A DNA stretch of 64,000 nt from CAWIJJ01 sp963836425 (GCA_963836425.1 CAWIJJ010000005.1:1-64000), one strand, 5' to 3'; counted from the first letter of the stretch, positions 26,625 to 36,112 are shown. A program made the numbers and translations. Notes: generated by a model not told the origin, from the sequence alone.

Positions 26625-26969
26625 ATCTCTGGTTTTCCGAAACGTGTTCGTCTGCTGCGCTCCCGCGAATTTCGAAAGGTCTATGACGAGGGTATTCGTA
26701 TCACCAGCCCTCTGTTTGCCGCCTTTTGTCTTCGCGAAGCGGAGGCAGCCGGACCGCGCATCGGCTTTACCGTGCCTCGCGCGCTCGGCAAGGCCGTGGT
26801 GCGAAACCGTATCCGGCGGCGCGTCCGCGAGGCCGTCCGCCATCACCTCGACCGGCTGAATCCGCAGTGGTCCATAGTCATCAATCCACGCCGCCGGTCC
26901 TTCGATGCGCCCATGCTGGAGCTGCGGCGCGAAGTGGAACGCCTCTTTCTCCGCTGCAATGGATCATAG
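26625..26969 (+). CDS. rnpA: Ribonuclease P protein component
   Basis: 114 residues if counted from ATC at 26625. RnpA binds the RNase P RNA and assists tRNA 5' processing. Clear features are FRKVYDEGIR, the PRIGFTVPRALGKAVVRNRI region with the RNR motif, and RRRVREAVR. The frame has a stop at 26607 and no ATG, GTG or TTG before 26772, which lies far inside the conserved domain. The best start is therefore a non-standard ATC (or a CTG) with GAGAGG at 26611-26616 as the ribosome binding site. The gene lies 5 bases after rpmH and overlaps the yidD start by 1 base. Confidence 0.88.
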   Translation: MSGFPKRVRLLRSREFRKVYDEGIRITSPLFAAFCLREAEAAGPRIGFTVPRALGKAVVRNRIRRRVREAVRHHLDRLNPQWSIVINPRRRSFDAPMLELRREVERLFLRCNGS

Positions 26970-27163
26970 TGAGGCTTCTCCGCGTATACAAGTTATGTGT
27001 CTCCCCCTGGCTGCCGTCCGCTTGCCGCTTCTATCCGACCTGTTCGGACTACATGCGGGAAGCCGTTGAACGGCATGGAGCCGGCAGAGGCGTGTGGATG
27101 GGCCTGGGCCGGCTGGCCAAGTGCCATCCCTTTCACCCCGGCGGGTTTGACCCGGTCCGGTAA
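26969..27163 (+). CDS. yidD: Membrane protein insertion efficiency factor YidD
   Basis: 64-residue protein with the YidD hallmark: LLRVYKLCVSPWLPSACRFYPTCSDYM, later HPFHPGGFDPV. YidD assists YidC-dependent membrane insertion at the inner face of the membrane. The start is a GTG whose G is the last base of the rnpA stop. Longer in-frame readings run over rnpA and are not likely. Confidence 0.92.
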   Translation: MRLLRVYKLCVSPWLPSACRFYPTCSDYMREAVERHGAGRGVWMGLGRLAKCHPFHPGGFDPVR

Positions 27164-27187
27164 GCTTTCTTTTACGGAATCACCTGA

Positions 27188-28948
27188 ATGGCCGAAACGG
27201 TAAGTGGCGGAAACAGCGGTCCGAATCCGCCGAAAAAAGAAATGTCCATGGAAGTGCGGCTGCTTCTCGCCTTCCTGCTGATGGGTGCGGTGATGTTCCT
27301 CACCCCCTACATCTACAAGGGCCTGGCGCCCGCTCCGGCCCCCAAAAAGGCGGAACAGACGTCCTCGGCGCCCGCCCAGAAGAAGGAGGGCGAACCCGCG
27401 CCCGCCGCCCCGGCCCAAACCGCGGCGGTCCCGGCGGCCGCGGCCAAAAAACAGGCCGTCGCCGCTGCCGCTCCCACCGTGCCCGCGACGCCGGAACAGC
27501 CGCAGCCGCCCTTCGTCATCGATACCGGGCTGCTCCGCGTCACCTTCAGCAACCAGGGCGCCACCGCCCGCAGTTGGGTTGTCGAGCGCTATAAGGGGAA
27601 CGATAACAAGCCGCTCGAGCTGATGAATACAGCCGCCGGCACGTATCCGTTTTCCCTGTACTTCAGTGGCGAAAAACCCACCTCGGATGTCAACTGGGCC
27701 TGGTACGAGCAGACCGGCGACCCCGACGGGCTCGGCGTCACCTATCGCTATTCCGACGGCCACACCGTCGTCCGCAAGGTCTTCCGCTTCGAAAAGAACA
27801 GCTATCTTTCGCACATCACTACCGAGGTCACGCTGGATGGCAAGCCGGTCCAGCACTTCATCCAGTGGCGCGGCGGATTCGGAGACCTCACCGTAGCCAA
27901 CCCCTCCGCCGGACAGCGGACCCTGCACTTCGACGTGGCGCAGAACAAGCTGGTGGAACAGAATGCCAGCAGCGCCAAATCGGGTCCGGTCGAAACAGCC
28001 GGCAACTATTCGTTCGCCGGCATCGCCGACAGCTATTTCGCGGCGGTCTTTCTTCCCGAAGGCTCGAACTCGGTCCGACAGATCACCTACACGGACACGG
28101 TGCGGACTCCGCTCGAAGAAAAGCCCGTGATGCTGAATGGAGTCGCGCTTTCCGACGGCGACATCAACCGCTTCGAACTGTTCGCCGGTCCCAAGGATCT
28201 GGACCTGCTCTCCCGCATCAACCCGAAGCTGGCACAAGTGGTCGATTTCGGCTGGCTTTCGGTGCTTGCCAAGCCGCTGTTCCTCATCGTGAACTGGTTC
28301 AACGACAGCTTCGTGCACAATTTCGGCTGGTCCATCGTGCTCGTCACGGTCGCCATCAACTTCATGTTGTTCCCGCTGAAACTCTCGAGCATGAAGTCGA
28401 TGCGCAAAATGCAGGCGCTCAAGCCGCAGATCGACGCGATCAACGAAAGGTATCGCAGCGTGAAGATGACCGATCCGCGCAAGGCCGAGCAGAACCAGGA
28501 GGTGATGGCGCTTTACAAGCAATACGGCGTCAATCCCATGGGCGGCTGTGTCCCCATGGCGCTGCAGATTCCGTTCTTCTTCGCGTTCTACAAAGTGTTC
28601 ACCGTCTCGGTGGAAATGCGCGGCGCGAGCTGGCTCTGGGTGACGGATTTATCGCAGCCCGAACACCTGCCCATCAAGATTCTGCCGATCGTCATGATCG
28701 CCAGCCAGTTCTACATGCAGCGAATGACGCCGCAGCCCAATGCCGATCCCAACCAGCAGCGCATGATGATGTTCATGCCGCTGATCTTCGGCTTCATGTT
28801 CTACAATTTCCCCAGCGGCCTGGTGTTATACTACTTGACCAGCAATCTTGTCAGCATGGGCCAGCAGTTATTCTTCAATCACACCGAAACAGCCCAGGAA
28901 TTGGCTCGTTCGGTGGAGGTCCCCAAAAAAAAGAACGGCAGGAAATAA
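27188..28948 (+). CDS. yidC: Membrane protein insertase YidC
   Basis: 586-residue insertase for inner-membrane proteins, of the long Gram-negative type. The N-terminal membrane anchor (VRLLLAFLLMGAVMFLTPYI) is followed by an Ala/Pro-rich linker, a large periplasmic domain (about 110-350), and the conserved five-helix 60KD_IMP core with NWFNDSFVHNFGWSIV, MQALKPQIDAINERY and PMGGCVPMALQIPFFFAFY. The C-terminus is short and basic. Jag follows directly. Confidence 0.97.
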   Translation: MAETVSGGNSGPNPPKKEMSMEVRLLLAFLLMGAVMFLTPYIYKGLAPAPAPKKAEQTSSAPAQKKEGEPAPAAPAQTAAVPAAAAKKQAVAAAAPTVPATPEQPQPPFVIDTGLLRVTFSNQGATARSWVVERYKGNDNKPLELMNTAAGTYPFSLYFSGEKPTSDVNWAWYEQTGDPDGLGVTYRYSDGHTVVRKVFRFEKNSYLSHITTEVTLDGKPVQHFIQWRGGFGDLTVANPSAGQRTLHFDVAQNKLVEQNASSAKSGPVETAGNYSFAGIADSYFAAVFLPEGSNSVRQITYTDTVRTPLEEKPVMLNGVALSDGDINRFELFAGPKDLDLLSRINPKLAQVVDFGWLSVLAKPLFLIVNWFNDSFVHNFGWSIVLVTVAINFMLFPLKLSSMKSMRKMQALKPQIDAINERYRSVKMTDPRKAEQNQEVMALYKQYGVNPMGGCVPMALQIPFFFAFYKVFTVSVEMRGASWLWVTDLSQPEHLPIKILPIVMIASQFYMQRMTPQPNADPNQQRMMMFMPLIFGFMFYNFPSGLVLYYLTSNLVSMGQQLFFNHTETAQELARSVEVPKKKNGRK

Positions 28949-28951
28949 TCC

Positions 28952-29545
28952 GTGACTGAGCGAAAGTATTCGGTTGCCTCTATTGGCGCAAGCATCGATT
29001 CCTTCCTGCGGGCCACCCTGCGCAACGGGGGCTTCCAGCTCCAGTTCGCCGTCGAGGATGCCGAGGTCGGCGACGGCGATTTCGAGACGCCCGATGTGTC
29101 GGTTCGATTCACCGGTCCCGATGTGGATCTGCTTCTCTCGAACCGCGCCGAACTGCTCCTTGCGCTCGAGCACGTCACCATGGAAATGCTGCGCGTGCCT
29201 TCGGAAGACCACTCGCGCATTTCCTTCGACGCGAATGATTACCGCCTGCTGCGAATCGAAGAGTTGCGGCTGAGCGCGGTCACCGCCGCCGAAAAGGTGA
29301 AGCGCACGGGGCAGCCCTTCCGCTTTAACCCCATGAACAGCCGGGAGCGCCGCGTGATTCATCTCGCGCTCCGCACGGAAACCGCCGTTCGCAGCGAATC
29401 GGCGGGCTCCGGGCCGGGACGCCAGGTGGTGGTTTACCCCGCCGGCATGGCCAGCGTTCCCGAACCGCCCCGGACCTTCGCCGGTCCACCCCAGCGCCGC
29501 AGCGGTGGCGGCGGCGGCGGATCGCGGCCCTCGCGCCGCCGTTGA
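28952..29545 (+). CDS. Jag/KhpB-like R3H-domain RNA-binding protein
   Basis: 197 residues. It has a KH-like region (about 40-95, DVDLLLSNRAELLLALEHVTMEML) and an R3H domain (about 100-150, including FRFNPMNSRERRVIHLAL) typical of Jag/SpoIIIJ-associated proteins, which bind RNA and are usually encoded after yidC. The C-terminal 45 residues are Gly/Pro/Arg-rich and probably disordered. The N-terminal Jag_N domain seems reduced. The start is GTG at 28952. Confidence 0.85.
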   Translation: MTERKYSVASIGASIDSFLRATLRNGGFQLQFAVEDAEVGDGDFETPDVSVRFTGPDVDLLLSNRAELLLALEHVTMEMLRVPSEDHSRISFDANDYRLLRIEELRLSAVTAAEKVKRTGQPFRFNPMNSRERRVIHLALRTETAVRSESAGSGPGRQVVVYPAGMASVPEPPRTFAGPPQRRSGGGGGGSRPSRRR

Positions 29546-30889
29546 ATCTCCAGGACACGATCGTCGCGATTTCGACGCCCCCCGGCCGCTCCGCTATCGG
29601 GATCGTCCGCATTTCCGGCCCGAGGGCTTTGACCGTCGCCGGCGCACTGCTTCGCGGCCCGGCCTCCTGGCAGCCGCGCCACGCCCACATGGCCGAACTG
29701 ATCGACGCCTGCGGGCGCGTGCTCGACCAGGTGGTGGCGACCTGGTTTCAGGCCCCCCATTCCTACACCGCCGAGGACCTGGTGGAGATTGCCTGCCACG
29801 GTTCGCCCATCGTGTTGCGGCAGGCGGTCGAGCGCGCGCTTGATTCCGGCGCCCGCGCCGCCGAGCCCGGCGAATTCACGCTCCGCGCCTTCCTCAACGG
29901 ACGTCTCGACCTGCCCCAGGCCGAGGCCGTTCGCGACCTGATCGACTCCACCACGCAATACCAGGCGCGGGTGGCCGCGCAGCAGGCCGGCGGCTCGGTT
30001 TCCCGCCGCCTCGCCCCGATCAAGGAGCAACTGCTCGAACTGATCGCGCTGCTCGAAGCCGGTATCGACTTTGCCGAAGACGACATCTCCGTCGCGCCCC
30101 CGGTGGAAATTCTCCGCCGCCTCGACCCTGTCCTCGACGCCGTGCGCGCGCTTGCCGCCAGCTTCGAATATGGCGGCCTGGTGCGCTCCGGAATCACGCT
30201 GGCCATCGTGGGCCGCCCCAATGTCGGCAAAAGCAGCCTCTTCAACCGCCTGCTCGAGCAGGACCGCGCCATCGTCACCGACGTTCCCGGGACCACGCGC
30301 GATGTGGTTTCCGAGACTGCGTCCATCGGCGGCATCCCGGTCAAGCTGCACGATACCGCCGGCATCCGCACCGCCTCCGAACTGATCGAATCGCTGGGCA
30401 TCGAACGCAGCTACCAGGCCATGGCCGACTCGGACCTGACGCTGGTGGTGCTGGACGCCTCGCAACCGCTGCTCGACGAAGATCGCTCGCTCCTCGACCG
30501 CGCCCGCTCGCTGGGGCGCCACCTGGCGGCCGCCAACAAGTGCGATCTTGCGTGCGCCGGTCTGCCGCCCGAAGGCGCGATCCGCTGTTCAGCGCTCACC
30601 GGCGAAGGCCTGGACGCGTTGCGCGCCGCCATTCTGGCCGCGGTCGCGCCCGCGGGCGCCTTCGAGCAGGAGAGCGGCTTCATTACCAGCCTGCGGCATG
30701 CCCAGGCGCTCGAAGAATCCGCGCGCTACCTCGCCAAAGGCGGGCGAGGCGGTGAACGCCGCCATCCCGCACGAGATGCTGCTGCTCGACCTCTATGCCG
30801 CGCTGCGGCCCATCGACTCCATCACCGGCGCCACCACCGCCGACGACATCCTGAACCGCATCTTCTCCACCTTCTGCATCGGCAAGTGA
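29542..30889 (+). CDS. mnmE: tRNA modification GTPase MnmE, with apparent 1-base frameshift
   Basis: With MnmG, MnmE modifies wobble uridine at position 34 of several tRNAs. The N-terminal tetrahydrofolate-binding domain starts DTIVAISTPPGRSAIGIVR. The inserted GTPase domain has GRPNVGKSSLFNRLL, TRDVV, DTAG and NKCD. The required C-terminal FCIGK is present but in the next frame: an extra G at 30737-30738 shifts the frame after ARYLAK, so the literal reading runs to 30924 with a foreign tail. Without it, a normal 448-residue protein ends at 30889. The TTG start overlaps the jag stop by 4 bases. A sequence error is likely because the gene is highly conserved. Confidence 0.88.
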
Positions 30890-30899
30890 GCCGCGATTT

Positions 30900-32534
30900 T
30901 CACACGCCGAACGGATCCGCCTGAAACTCTCTCTCCCGGTACTCGAACCAGTCGAAGTCCGCCGCGCGCCCTTTCCCTGACCCATCCTGGCAGCACATCC
31001 CGACGAACGCGCCGGTGAAGTTCGGGTATCCCGGCGGCCCCGCTTCGTCGGAGAGGATACTCGCGTCGAACTGTTCCGGCAACCGCCGCCACTCGCCCCC
31101 GCGCAACCGCCAGGCAAAATACAGCCGCTCGAAATCCACTTCGACCCGCAGTTCGACGGGCTCGCCGCCGGGTATCGGAACCGGCGCGGTGAACGCGTCC
31201 GTCTGCACCTGGTCCGGGATGCACGACATCACGCGCAGGTGCCGGCCCACGCTCTCGTCCCGCGACACGAAGAGATAGTGGAACTTGAAGCTGTTGTAGT
31301 AGCACACCAGGCCGGCCATCTGGTGATAGTCCTCCGGTTCGAAATCGAGCAGTGCGGACGCGCTGTAGCAGTGCGCCTGCTGCCGGCGGGCCACCAGCGC
31401 CTGGCGGAAGAGGCTGCCGATCGTTTCCCGCCCATACAGGCGCAGGTGGCCGGGCCGCGGGGTGAGGCTGAACAGTTCCGCCGGGAATGGCGACCTCAGC
31501 CACTGAAATGACGGCGGCAGTTCGCTCCCGTCAAAATCCTCCCGCGCCGGGCCGGCGGCGAATGGAGACGGCGGCAGGTTGGGCGCCGGCACGTCCACCT
31601 GGGGAACGCCGTCGCCCGCGGCCGTTCGAAGCCAGCCGTCCGCTCCCCATGTCATGCGCTGGATGGCGGTTTCGCGGCCGAGCGTGCAGCGGCCGCGGTT
31701 CGGCAGCGGGCGCCCGCAGAGATGCACCATGTAGGTCTCGCCGTTCTGCGTCTCCACCAGGTCGGCGTGGCCGGCGCGTTGCAGGATTGCGTCGGGGCGG
31801 TGCCGTGCCGTCAGGACATACGTTTCCGGGTGCAGTTCGTACGGCCCTGTCAGGGCGCGCGACCTGGCCATCGTCACCGCGTGGCCGAACCCCGTGCCGC
31901 CCTCGGCGGTGAGCAGGTAGTAGTAGCCGTTCCGCTTGTAGAGATGCGGGCCCTCGGTGAACCCGATGCTGGTGCCCTGAAAGATGTTGTGGAGGGGTCC
32001 AACCAGGCCTGCCCCGGCCGAATATTCCTGAAGGACGATGCCTGCAAAGCGGTTCTTCCCCGGCCGGTAGTCCCACAACATGTTCACGACGTACTTGCGG
32101 CCGTCGTCATCGTGAAACAGGGAAGGATCGAAGCCGCTGCTGTTCAGGTAGACCGGATCGGACCATTCGCCGTCGATGTGGGGGCTGGTCACCAGGTAAT
32201 TGTGCAGGTCGCGCAGCGAAGCGCCCGTGCTGCCCGCCTGGGTAGTCCGGCCGTAGCGTTTCACATCCGTGTAGACCAGGTAGAAGAGGCCGCCATCGTA
32301 GCTCAGGCACGGCGCCCAGATGCCGCACGAATCGGGATCGCCGAGCATGTTCAACTGTGAGGCGCGGCGCAGCGGCCGCGTCAACAGGCGCCAGTGAACC
32401 AGGTCTCGCGAGTGGTGGATCTGCACGCCCGGGTACCACTCGAACGTCGAGGTGGCGATGTAGTAGTCGTCCCCAACCCGCAGGATGGAAGGATCGGGGT
32501 TGAAGCCCGGCAGGATAGGATTGCGGATGTTCAT
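30900..32534 (-). CDS. Glycoside hydrolase family 43 enzyme (beta-xylosidase/arabinofuranosidase-like)
   Basis: 544-residue GH43. The N-terminal five-bladed propeller (about 1-310) carries NPILPGFNPDPSILRVGDDY (catalytic-base Asp region), SSGFDPSLFHDDDG and the proton-donor Glu in FTEGPHLYKR. The C-terminal half (about 340-530) is a beta-sandwich of the GH43_C2/XynB-like kind. No signal peptide, so probably intracellular, acting on imported oligosaccharides. The ATG at 32534 overlaps the stop of the MFS gene by 4 bases, so the two form one operon of uptake and hydrolysis. Confidence 0.9.
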   Translation of the reverse strand: MNIRNPILPGFNPDPSILRVGDDYYIATSTFEWYPGVQIHHSRDLVHWRLLTRPLRRASQLNMLGDPDSCGIWAPCLSYDGGLFYLVYTDVKRYGRTTQAGSTGASLRDLHNYLVTSPHIDGEWSDPVYLNSSGFDPSLFHDDDGRKYVVNMLWDYRPGKNRFAGIVLQEYSAGAGLVGPLHNIFQGTSIGFTEGPHLYKRNGYYYLLTAEGGTGFGHAVTMARSRALTGPYELHPETYVLTARHRPDAILQRAGHADLVETQNGETYMVHLCGRPLPNRGRCTLGRETAIQRMTWGADGWLRTAAGDGVPQVDVPAPNLPPSPFAAGPAREDFDGSELPPSFQWLRSPFPAELFSLTPRPGHLRLYGRETIGSLFRQALVARRQQAHCYSASALLDFEPEDYHQMAGLVCYYNSFKFHYLFVSRDESVGRHLRVMSCIPDQVQTDAFTAPVPIPGGEPVELRVEVDFERLYFAWRLRGGEWRRLPEQFDASILSDEAGPPGYPNFTGAFVGMCCQDGSGKGRAADFDWFEYREREFQADPFGV

Positions 32535-33799
32535 GCTGTTTCGAAGCCCGGATCCCGCACTACGGTCCACAGCACCACGGCGCCGATCAGGTCCAGCACG
32601 CCGAGACAGATGAAGAAGGGAGTGTAGCCGATGGTGGTCACCAGCGCCCCGATGGCGAGCGAAAACAGCAGCACCCCGGCATTGCCGAATGTGCCCGCCA
32701 TGCCTGCGACGGTGGCCACTTCGTTCCTCTTGAACAGGTCCGACGCCATCGTGATCACAGTGACCGAAAGCGTCTGGTGAGCGAAGCCGCCGAGGCTGAG
32801 CAGCGCGATGGCGACGTACGGGCTTTGCACGAATCCGACCAGCCCCACGCCCATCATCATGCAGGCGCCCACCGTGAAGGCTCCGCGCCGCGCGTTAATG
32901 AGGCTGACGCCCGCGTACTTTTGCAGCGCCATGCTGATCACGCCTCCGAACAGGCATCCGAAATCGGCCGCCAGGAACGGCATCCAGGCAAACAGCGCGA
33001 TCTGTTTGAGGTCCATGTGCCGAACGGTGGTCAGGTACAGGGGCAGCCAGAAGGTGAGCGTTCCCCAGGTGGGATCGGCCAGGAATCGCGGCAGCGCGAT
33101 GCCCCAGAAGTTGCGCTGCCCGAGCACCCGGCCAATCGACGGCCGCCCGCCGCTGCTGCGCAGAAACTTTTCCTGCCCCGACACGATGTGTTCGCGCTCG
33201 GCATCCGACAGGGCCTTGTGTTTTTCCGGCGAATTGTAGAACAGCAGCCAGAGCGTCACCCATATTAAACCCAGCGAGCCGGTAAATACGAACGCCGCCT
33301 GCCAGTTGTATTGGAGAATCGCCCACACCACCAGGGGCGGCGCCAGCATGGAGCCCACCGAGGCGCCGATGTTGAACACGCCGCCGGCAAGTCCACGCTC
33401 CTTTGCGGGAAACCATTCGGCGGTGGCCTTCATGCCCGCCGGATTGGCCGACCCCTCGCTGAAACCGAGCAGCGCCCTCAACCCGGCCAGGGCCTGCCAC
33501 GAATGGGCCAGGCCGTGCGCCATATTCACAAACGACCACACCACCGCAAACAGGGCGAAGCCGCGTTTCAGGCCGATGACGTCCAACACGTACCCGCACA
33601 CGGGCTGGGCCATGATCGCGAACTGAAACGCGCCTACAATCCACGAGTACTGCTGGGTGGTGATGGAGAGATCTTTGAGTACGGTGGGGGCGGCTACCGC
33701 CAGTGTGGCCCGCGTCAGGTAATTGATGATCGAGCCCAGCATGATCAGCCCGATCATCCACCACCGCAGGCCCTTGATTTTCGGCATGGTCCGTAACAT
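32531..33799 (-). CDS. MFS transporter, anion:cation symporter (ExuT-like) type
   Basis: 422 residues, 12 predicted membrane helices. The N-terminal LIMLGSIINYLTRATLAVAAP resembles hexuronate and sugar-acid transporters (ACS family), as does GFSEGSANPAGMKATAEWFP between helices 4 and 5. It directly precedes GH43 with a 4-base ATGA overlap, so the substrate is probably an acidic or pentose-containing oligosaccharide or monosaccharide. Substrate is inferred from context. Confidence 0.85.
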   Translation of the reverse strand: MLRTMPKIKGLRWWMIGLIMLGSIINYLTRATLAVAAPTVLKDLSITTQQYSWIVGAFQFAIMAQPVCGYVLDVIGLKRGFALFAVVWSFVNMAHGLAHSWQALAGLRALLGFSEGSANPAGMKATAEWFPAKERGLAGGVFNIGASVGSMLAPPLVVWAILQYNWQAAFVFTGSLGLIWVTLWLLFYNSPEKHKALSDAEREHIVSGQEKFLRSSGGRPSIGRVLGQRNFWGIALPRFLADPTWGTLTFWLPLYLTTVRHMDLKQIALFAWMPFLAADFGCLFGGVISMALQKYAGVSLINARRGAFTVGACMMMGVGLVGFVQSPYVAIALLSLGGFAHQTLSVTVITMASDLFKRNEVATVAGMAGTFGNAGVLLFSLAIGALVTTIGYTPFFICLGVLDLIGAVVLWTVVRDPGFETA

Positions 33800-33858
33800 G
33801 GTATCCCAGATGCCGGGGTGCTGCGTGGGACAACCGCTTCAGGATGTGGAGACCGGCG

Positions 33859-34071
33859 CTAACGGCGCGCCAGCCAGAGGATCAGGGAGAAGACCAGGCT
33901 CAGCAGAAGGCAGGTTGCGAGCGGGAAGTAGAATGTCGAGTTCTTTCCCTGAATGTAGATGTCGCCGGGCAGGCGGCCGAGTTTGAAGGGAAGGCGACCG
34001 GCGAAAGTGACCAGCACACCGGCGGCAACGAGAACCAGTCCGGCGACAATCAGGAGCCTGCCGAGGGCCAT
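33859..34071 (-). CDS. DUF2905 family small membrane protein
   Basis: 70 residues with two membrane helices (LLIVAGLVLVAAGVLVTF and LATCLLLSLVFSLILWLA) flanking the family motif GRLPGDIYI, typical of DUF2905. The function is unknown. Its ATG at 34071 lies inside the 3' end of the ankyrin gene (22-base overlap), indicating translational coupling. Confidence 0.85.
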   Translation of the reverse strand: MALGRLLIVAGLVLVAAGVLVTFAGRLPFKLGRLPGDIYIQGKNSTFYFPLATCLLLSLVFSLILWLARR

Positions 34072-35336
34072 GATTCCAGTATCGCATCCAGTTCCGGATA
34101 CCCCGCCGGCCGGCGGCATTCGCGCAACGGCGCGGGATCGGCGCCGGCCGCGATCAGGCGCCGGATGACGCCCGCTTGCGCATCCCCGCGCCCCAGGGCG
34201 ACGGCGGAGTAGAGCGCCGTACCGAGCGGCGTCCCGCCGTAGGAGTTGCGCTGTTCGAGCGGGCAACGGTGCCGCAGGCAAACCTCCACGACCGCTTCCG
34301 ATCCATGGAACGCCCCCCAGGCCAGCGCCGACATGCCGTCGTAGGAGACGGCAGCGGGGTCCAGGCCGGCCTCGAGCAGCCTGTCGACGGCGGGTGCGTT
34401 ACCGGCGTCGGCGGCCTCGGGAAGCATGGACTGATCCGCGGGCGAGAACGCGTCCGGCGGTTCCGCCTGGTCGCCGCGCCAGCACGCACCGAGGAAGCGG
34501 TCGGCCGCGGTGACGGCGGCCGGGTCTGCTCCACGCGCGCGAATCAAAGCGGCGGTCTCATCGAGTCCGAAACGGACGGCAAGCTGGAGCGGCGAGAATC
34601 CCTGGTGGTCGGGCGCATGGGCGTCGGCGCCATGCTGGAGCAGCAGATCCACCGTGGCACGGCCGCGGCGGCGGCGCAACGCGACGTGCAGGGCGGCGCA
34701 GCCCTGGAGGACGCCGATGGTTGCGCGGATGTTGGGGTCGGTCGCGTGCGAGAGGAAGAGCCGGACGCCTTCGATATCGTCGGACCAGAGCTTGTAGCTC
34801 ATGCAGTACGCCTTCCATTCCGGTTTTGGCCCGGCATCCAGAATCAGGCGGAGGCAGGCGTGGTCGGGGACTTCGGAAGCGTGGTAGAGCGATTCGTCAT
34901 CGTCGGGGTCGGCGCCGCGCTCGAGCAGCAGGGCGGTGAGTTCGGGATTGCGGTTGACGCCGGAGGCGCCATAGAGCGCCGTTTCGCGGGTTTTGCCGTC
35001 ATCGGGTGAAACGAAGAACGAGTTCGGATCGGCGCCGTGGTCGAGCAGCAGTTGCGCGGTGCGAAGCATGCCGGGCGCGCGCTGCGGGTCAGAGAGGAAA
35101 CGGGAGTAGCACAAGTAGAGCAGCGGCTTCAGCGTCTCCGGACCGCCGGAAGTGCGCGCCAGTTCGGGCTCGCGAGATAGATAGCGCGCAACCGCTTCGG
35201 CCTCTCCGGTGGCGCAGGCGGCGTAAAAATTGGCGCGCGCGATTTCGGGTTCGGCGTCGAGGAGGGCCCGGGCGGTGGCGATGTCGCCGTTGCATGCCGC
35301 CAGGATCATCGTGTCTACGCGGGTAGCGAAGTCCAT
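34050..35336 (-). CDS. Ankyrin-repeat protein
   Basis: 428 residues with about eight ankyrin repeats or degenerate repeats, such as TAQLLLDHGADPNSF, ELTALLLERGADPDDD, TVDLLLQHGADAHAP, PLQLAVRFGLDETAALI and AVDRLLEAGLDPAAV. No catalytic or membrane segment is seen, so it is likely a cytosolic binding protein. The ATG at 35336 lies within the 3' end of the upstream DUF1835 gene (22-base overlap), so it belongs to the xylB-led operon by position, although a functional link is not evident. Confidence 0.85.
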   Translation of the reverse strand: MDFATRVDTMILAACNGDIATARALLDAEPEIARANFYAACATGEAEAVARYLSREPELARTSGGPETLKPLLYLCYSRFLSDPQRAPGMLRTAQLLLDHGADPNSFFVSPDDGKTRETALYGASGVNRNPELTALLLERGADPDDDESLYHASEVPDHACLRLILDAGPKPEWKAYCMSYKLWSDDIEGVRLFLSHATDPNIRATIGVLQGCAALHVALRRRRGRATVDLLLQHGADAHAPDHQGFSPLQLAVRFGLDETAALIRARGADPAAVTAADRFLGACWRGDQAEPPDAFSPADQSMLPEAADAGNAPAVDRLLEAGLDPAAVSYDGMSALAWGAFHGSEAVVEVCLRHRCPLEQRNSYGGTPLGTALYSAVALGRGDAQAGVIRRLIAAGADPAPLRECRRPAGYPELDAILESWPSAGS

Positions 35337-36112
35337 ATGGTTCCCGTTTCCCGGTTCCAGCGCCAGGGCGCGTCGATCGAGTTGAGACGGACGTGGTCGG
35401 CACGCCCGGCCAGGACGTCGCGGCCGGCGCCGGTAATGTGAAACCTGCCTTCGCGCTCGAGGACCAGCGGGTGAGGGCAGGAGGCGAGGCGGTCGAGGTA
35501 GCGGCGGAATGCGGTGTCGCCCATGAAGATTCGCTCCTCGCATTGCTGGACGGCCGGGAACAGGGAGGCAAAGTCGCGGTGTCCGGCGGAAAGCACCTGG
35601 AGGATCTGGCGTTCGGTGCGTGAGAGCCCGTTGTCCACGGACGGCAGTTGCTCCAGGTGGCGGACCAGGGCTCCGCGCAGATAGGGAAGCGCCGACGTGT
35701 CGCCGGCCAGGAGGGTCTCGATGGCGCGCGGATCGGGCGCAAGAAAAGCGCGCCAGGCCTCGGCGCCGAGGGCGAGTTCGGCGGCGCTCACGTCGTGCCG
35801 CCGCGGCCACAGCGCGGCAAGCTGTTTGCCGGTGAGCGGGCCCAGGTACTGGTCCGAGGCGATGAGGGTGAGCCGCGCGGCGGCCCCGGGATGCGAGTGA
35901 AAGCAGTCGAGAATATCGATGAGCTGGACCTGATCGTAGAGATCGTGTTCGAACCAGAGCGCCACTTCTTCGTGCGCCGGCGACCGCGCCAGCAGCGATT
36001 CGCGCGCGCCGGGCAGGGGCGGCCGGTAGAGCACATCGTCCCAGATCAGGACTTCGCCGCCGAGCCCGGTCTCGGCGAGCGAAACCGAACTGCCGTTGGT
36101 CACATGGAGCAT
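35315..36112 (-). CDS. DUF1835 domain protein
   Basis: 265 residues. The N-terminus (MLHVTNGSSV, VLIWDDVLYRPPLP and the later LWFEHDLYDQVQLIDIL) matches DUF1835, a family of unknown function. The C-terminal half contains a winged-helix-like segment (LSRTERQILQVLSAGH) suggesting nucleic-acid or protein binding. Start ATG 36112 lies 13 bases inside the end of xylB. It is followed by the ankyrin gene with overlap. Confidence 0.8.
   Translation of the reverse strand: MLHVTNGSSVSLAETGLGGEVLIWDDVLYRPPLPGARESLLARSPAHEEVALWFEHDLYDQVQLIDILDCFHSHPGAAARLTLIASDQYLGPLTGKQLAALWPRRHDVSAAELALGAEAWRAFLAPDPRAIETLLAGDTSALPYLRGALVRHLEQLPSVDNGLSRTERQILQVLSAGHRDFASLFPAVQQCEERIFMGDTAFRRYLDRLASCPHPLVLEREGRFHITGAGRDVLAGRADHVRLNSIDAPWRWNRETGTIWTSLPA

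Noticed and set aside
26993..28522. 509-codon open frame opposite yidC
   Set aside because: Antisense shadow of a clear yidC gene.
30725..30760. Programmed ribosomal frameshift in mnmE
   Set aside because: No slippery heptamer with a following structure is evident, and mnmE is not known to use one; an insertion or sequence error is simpler.
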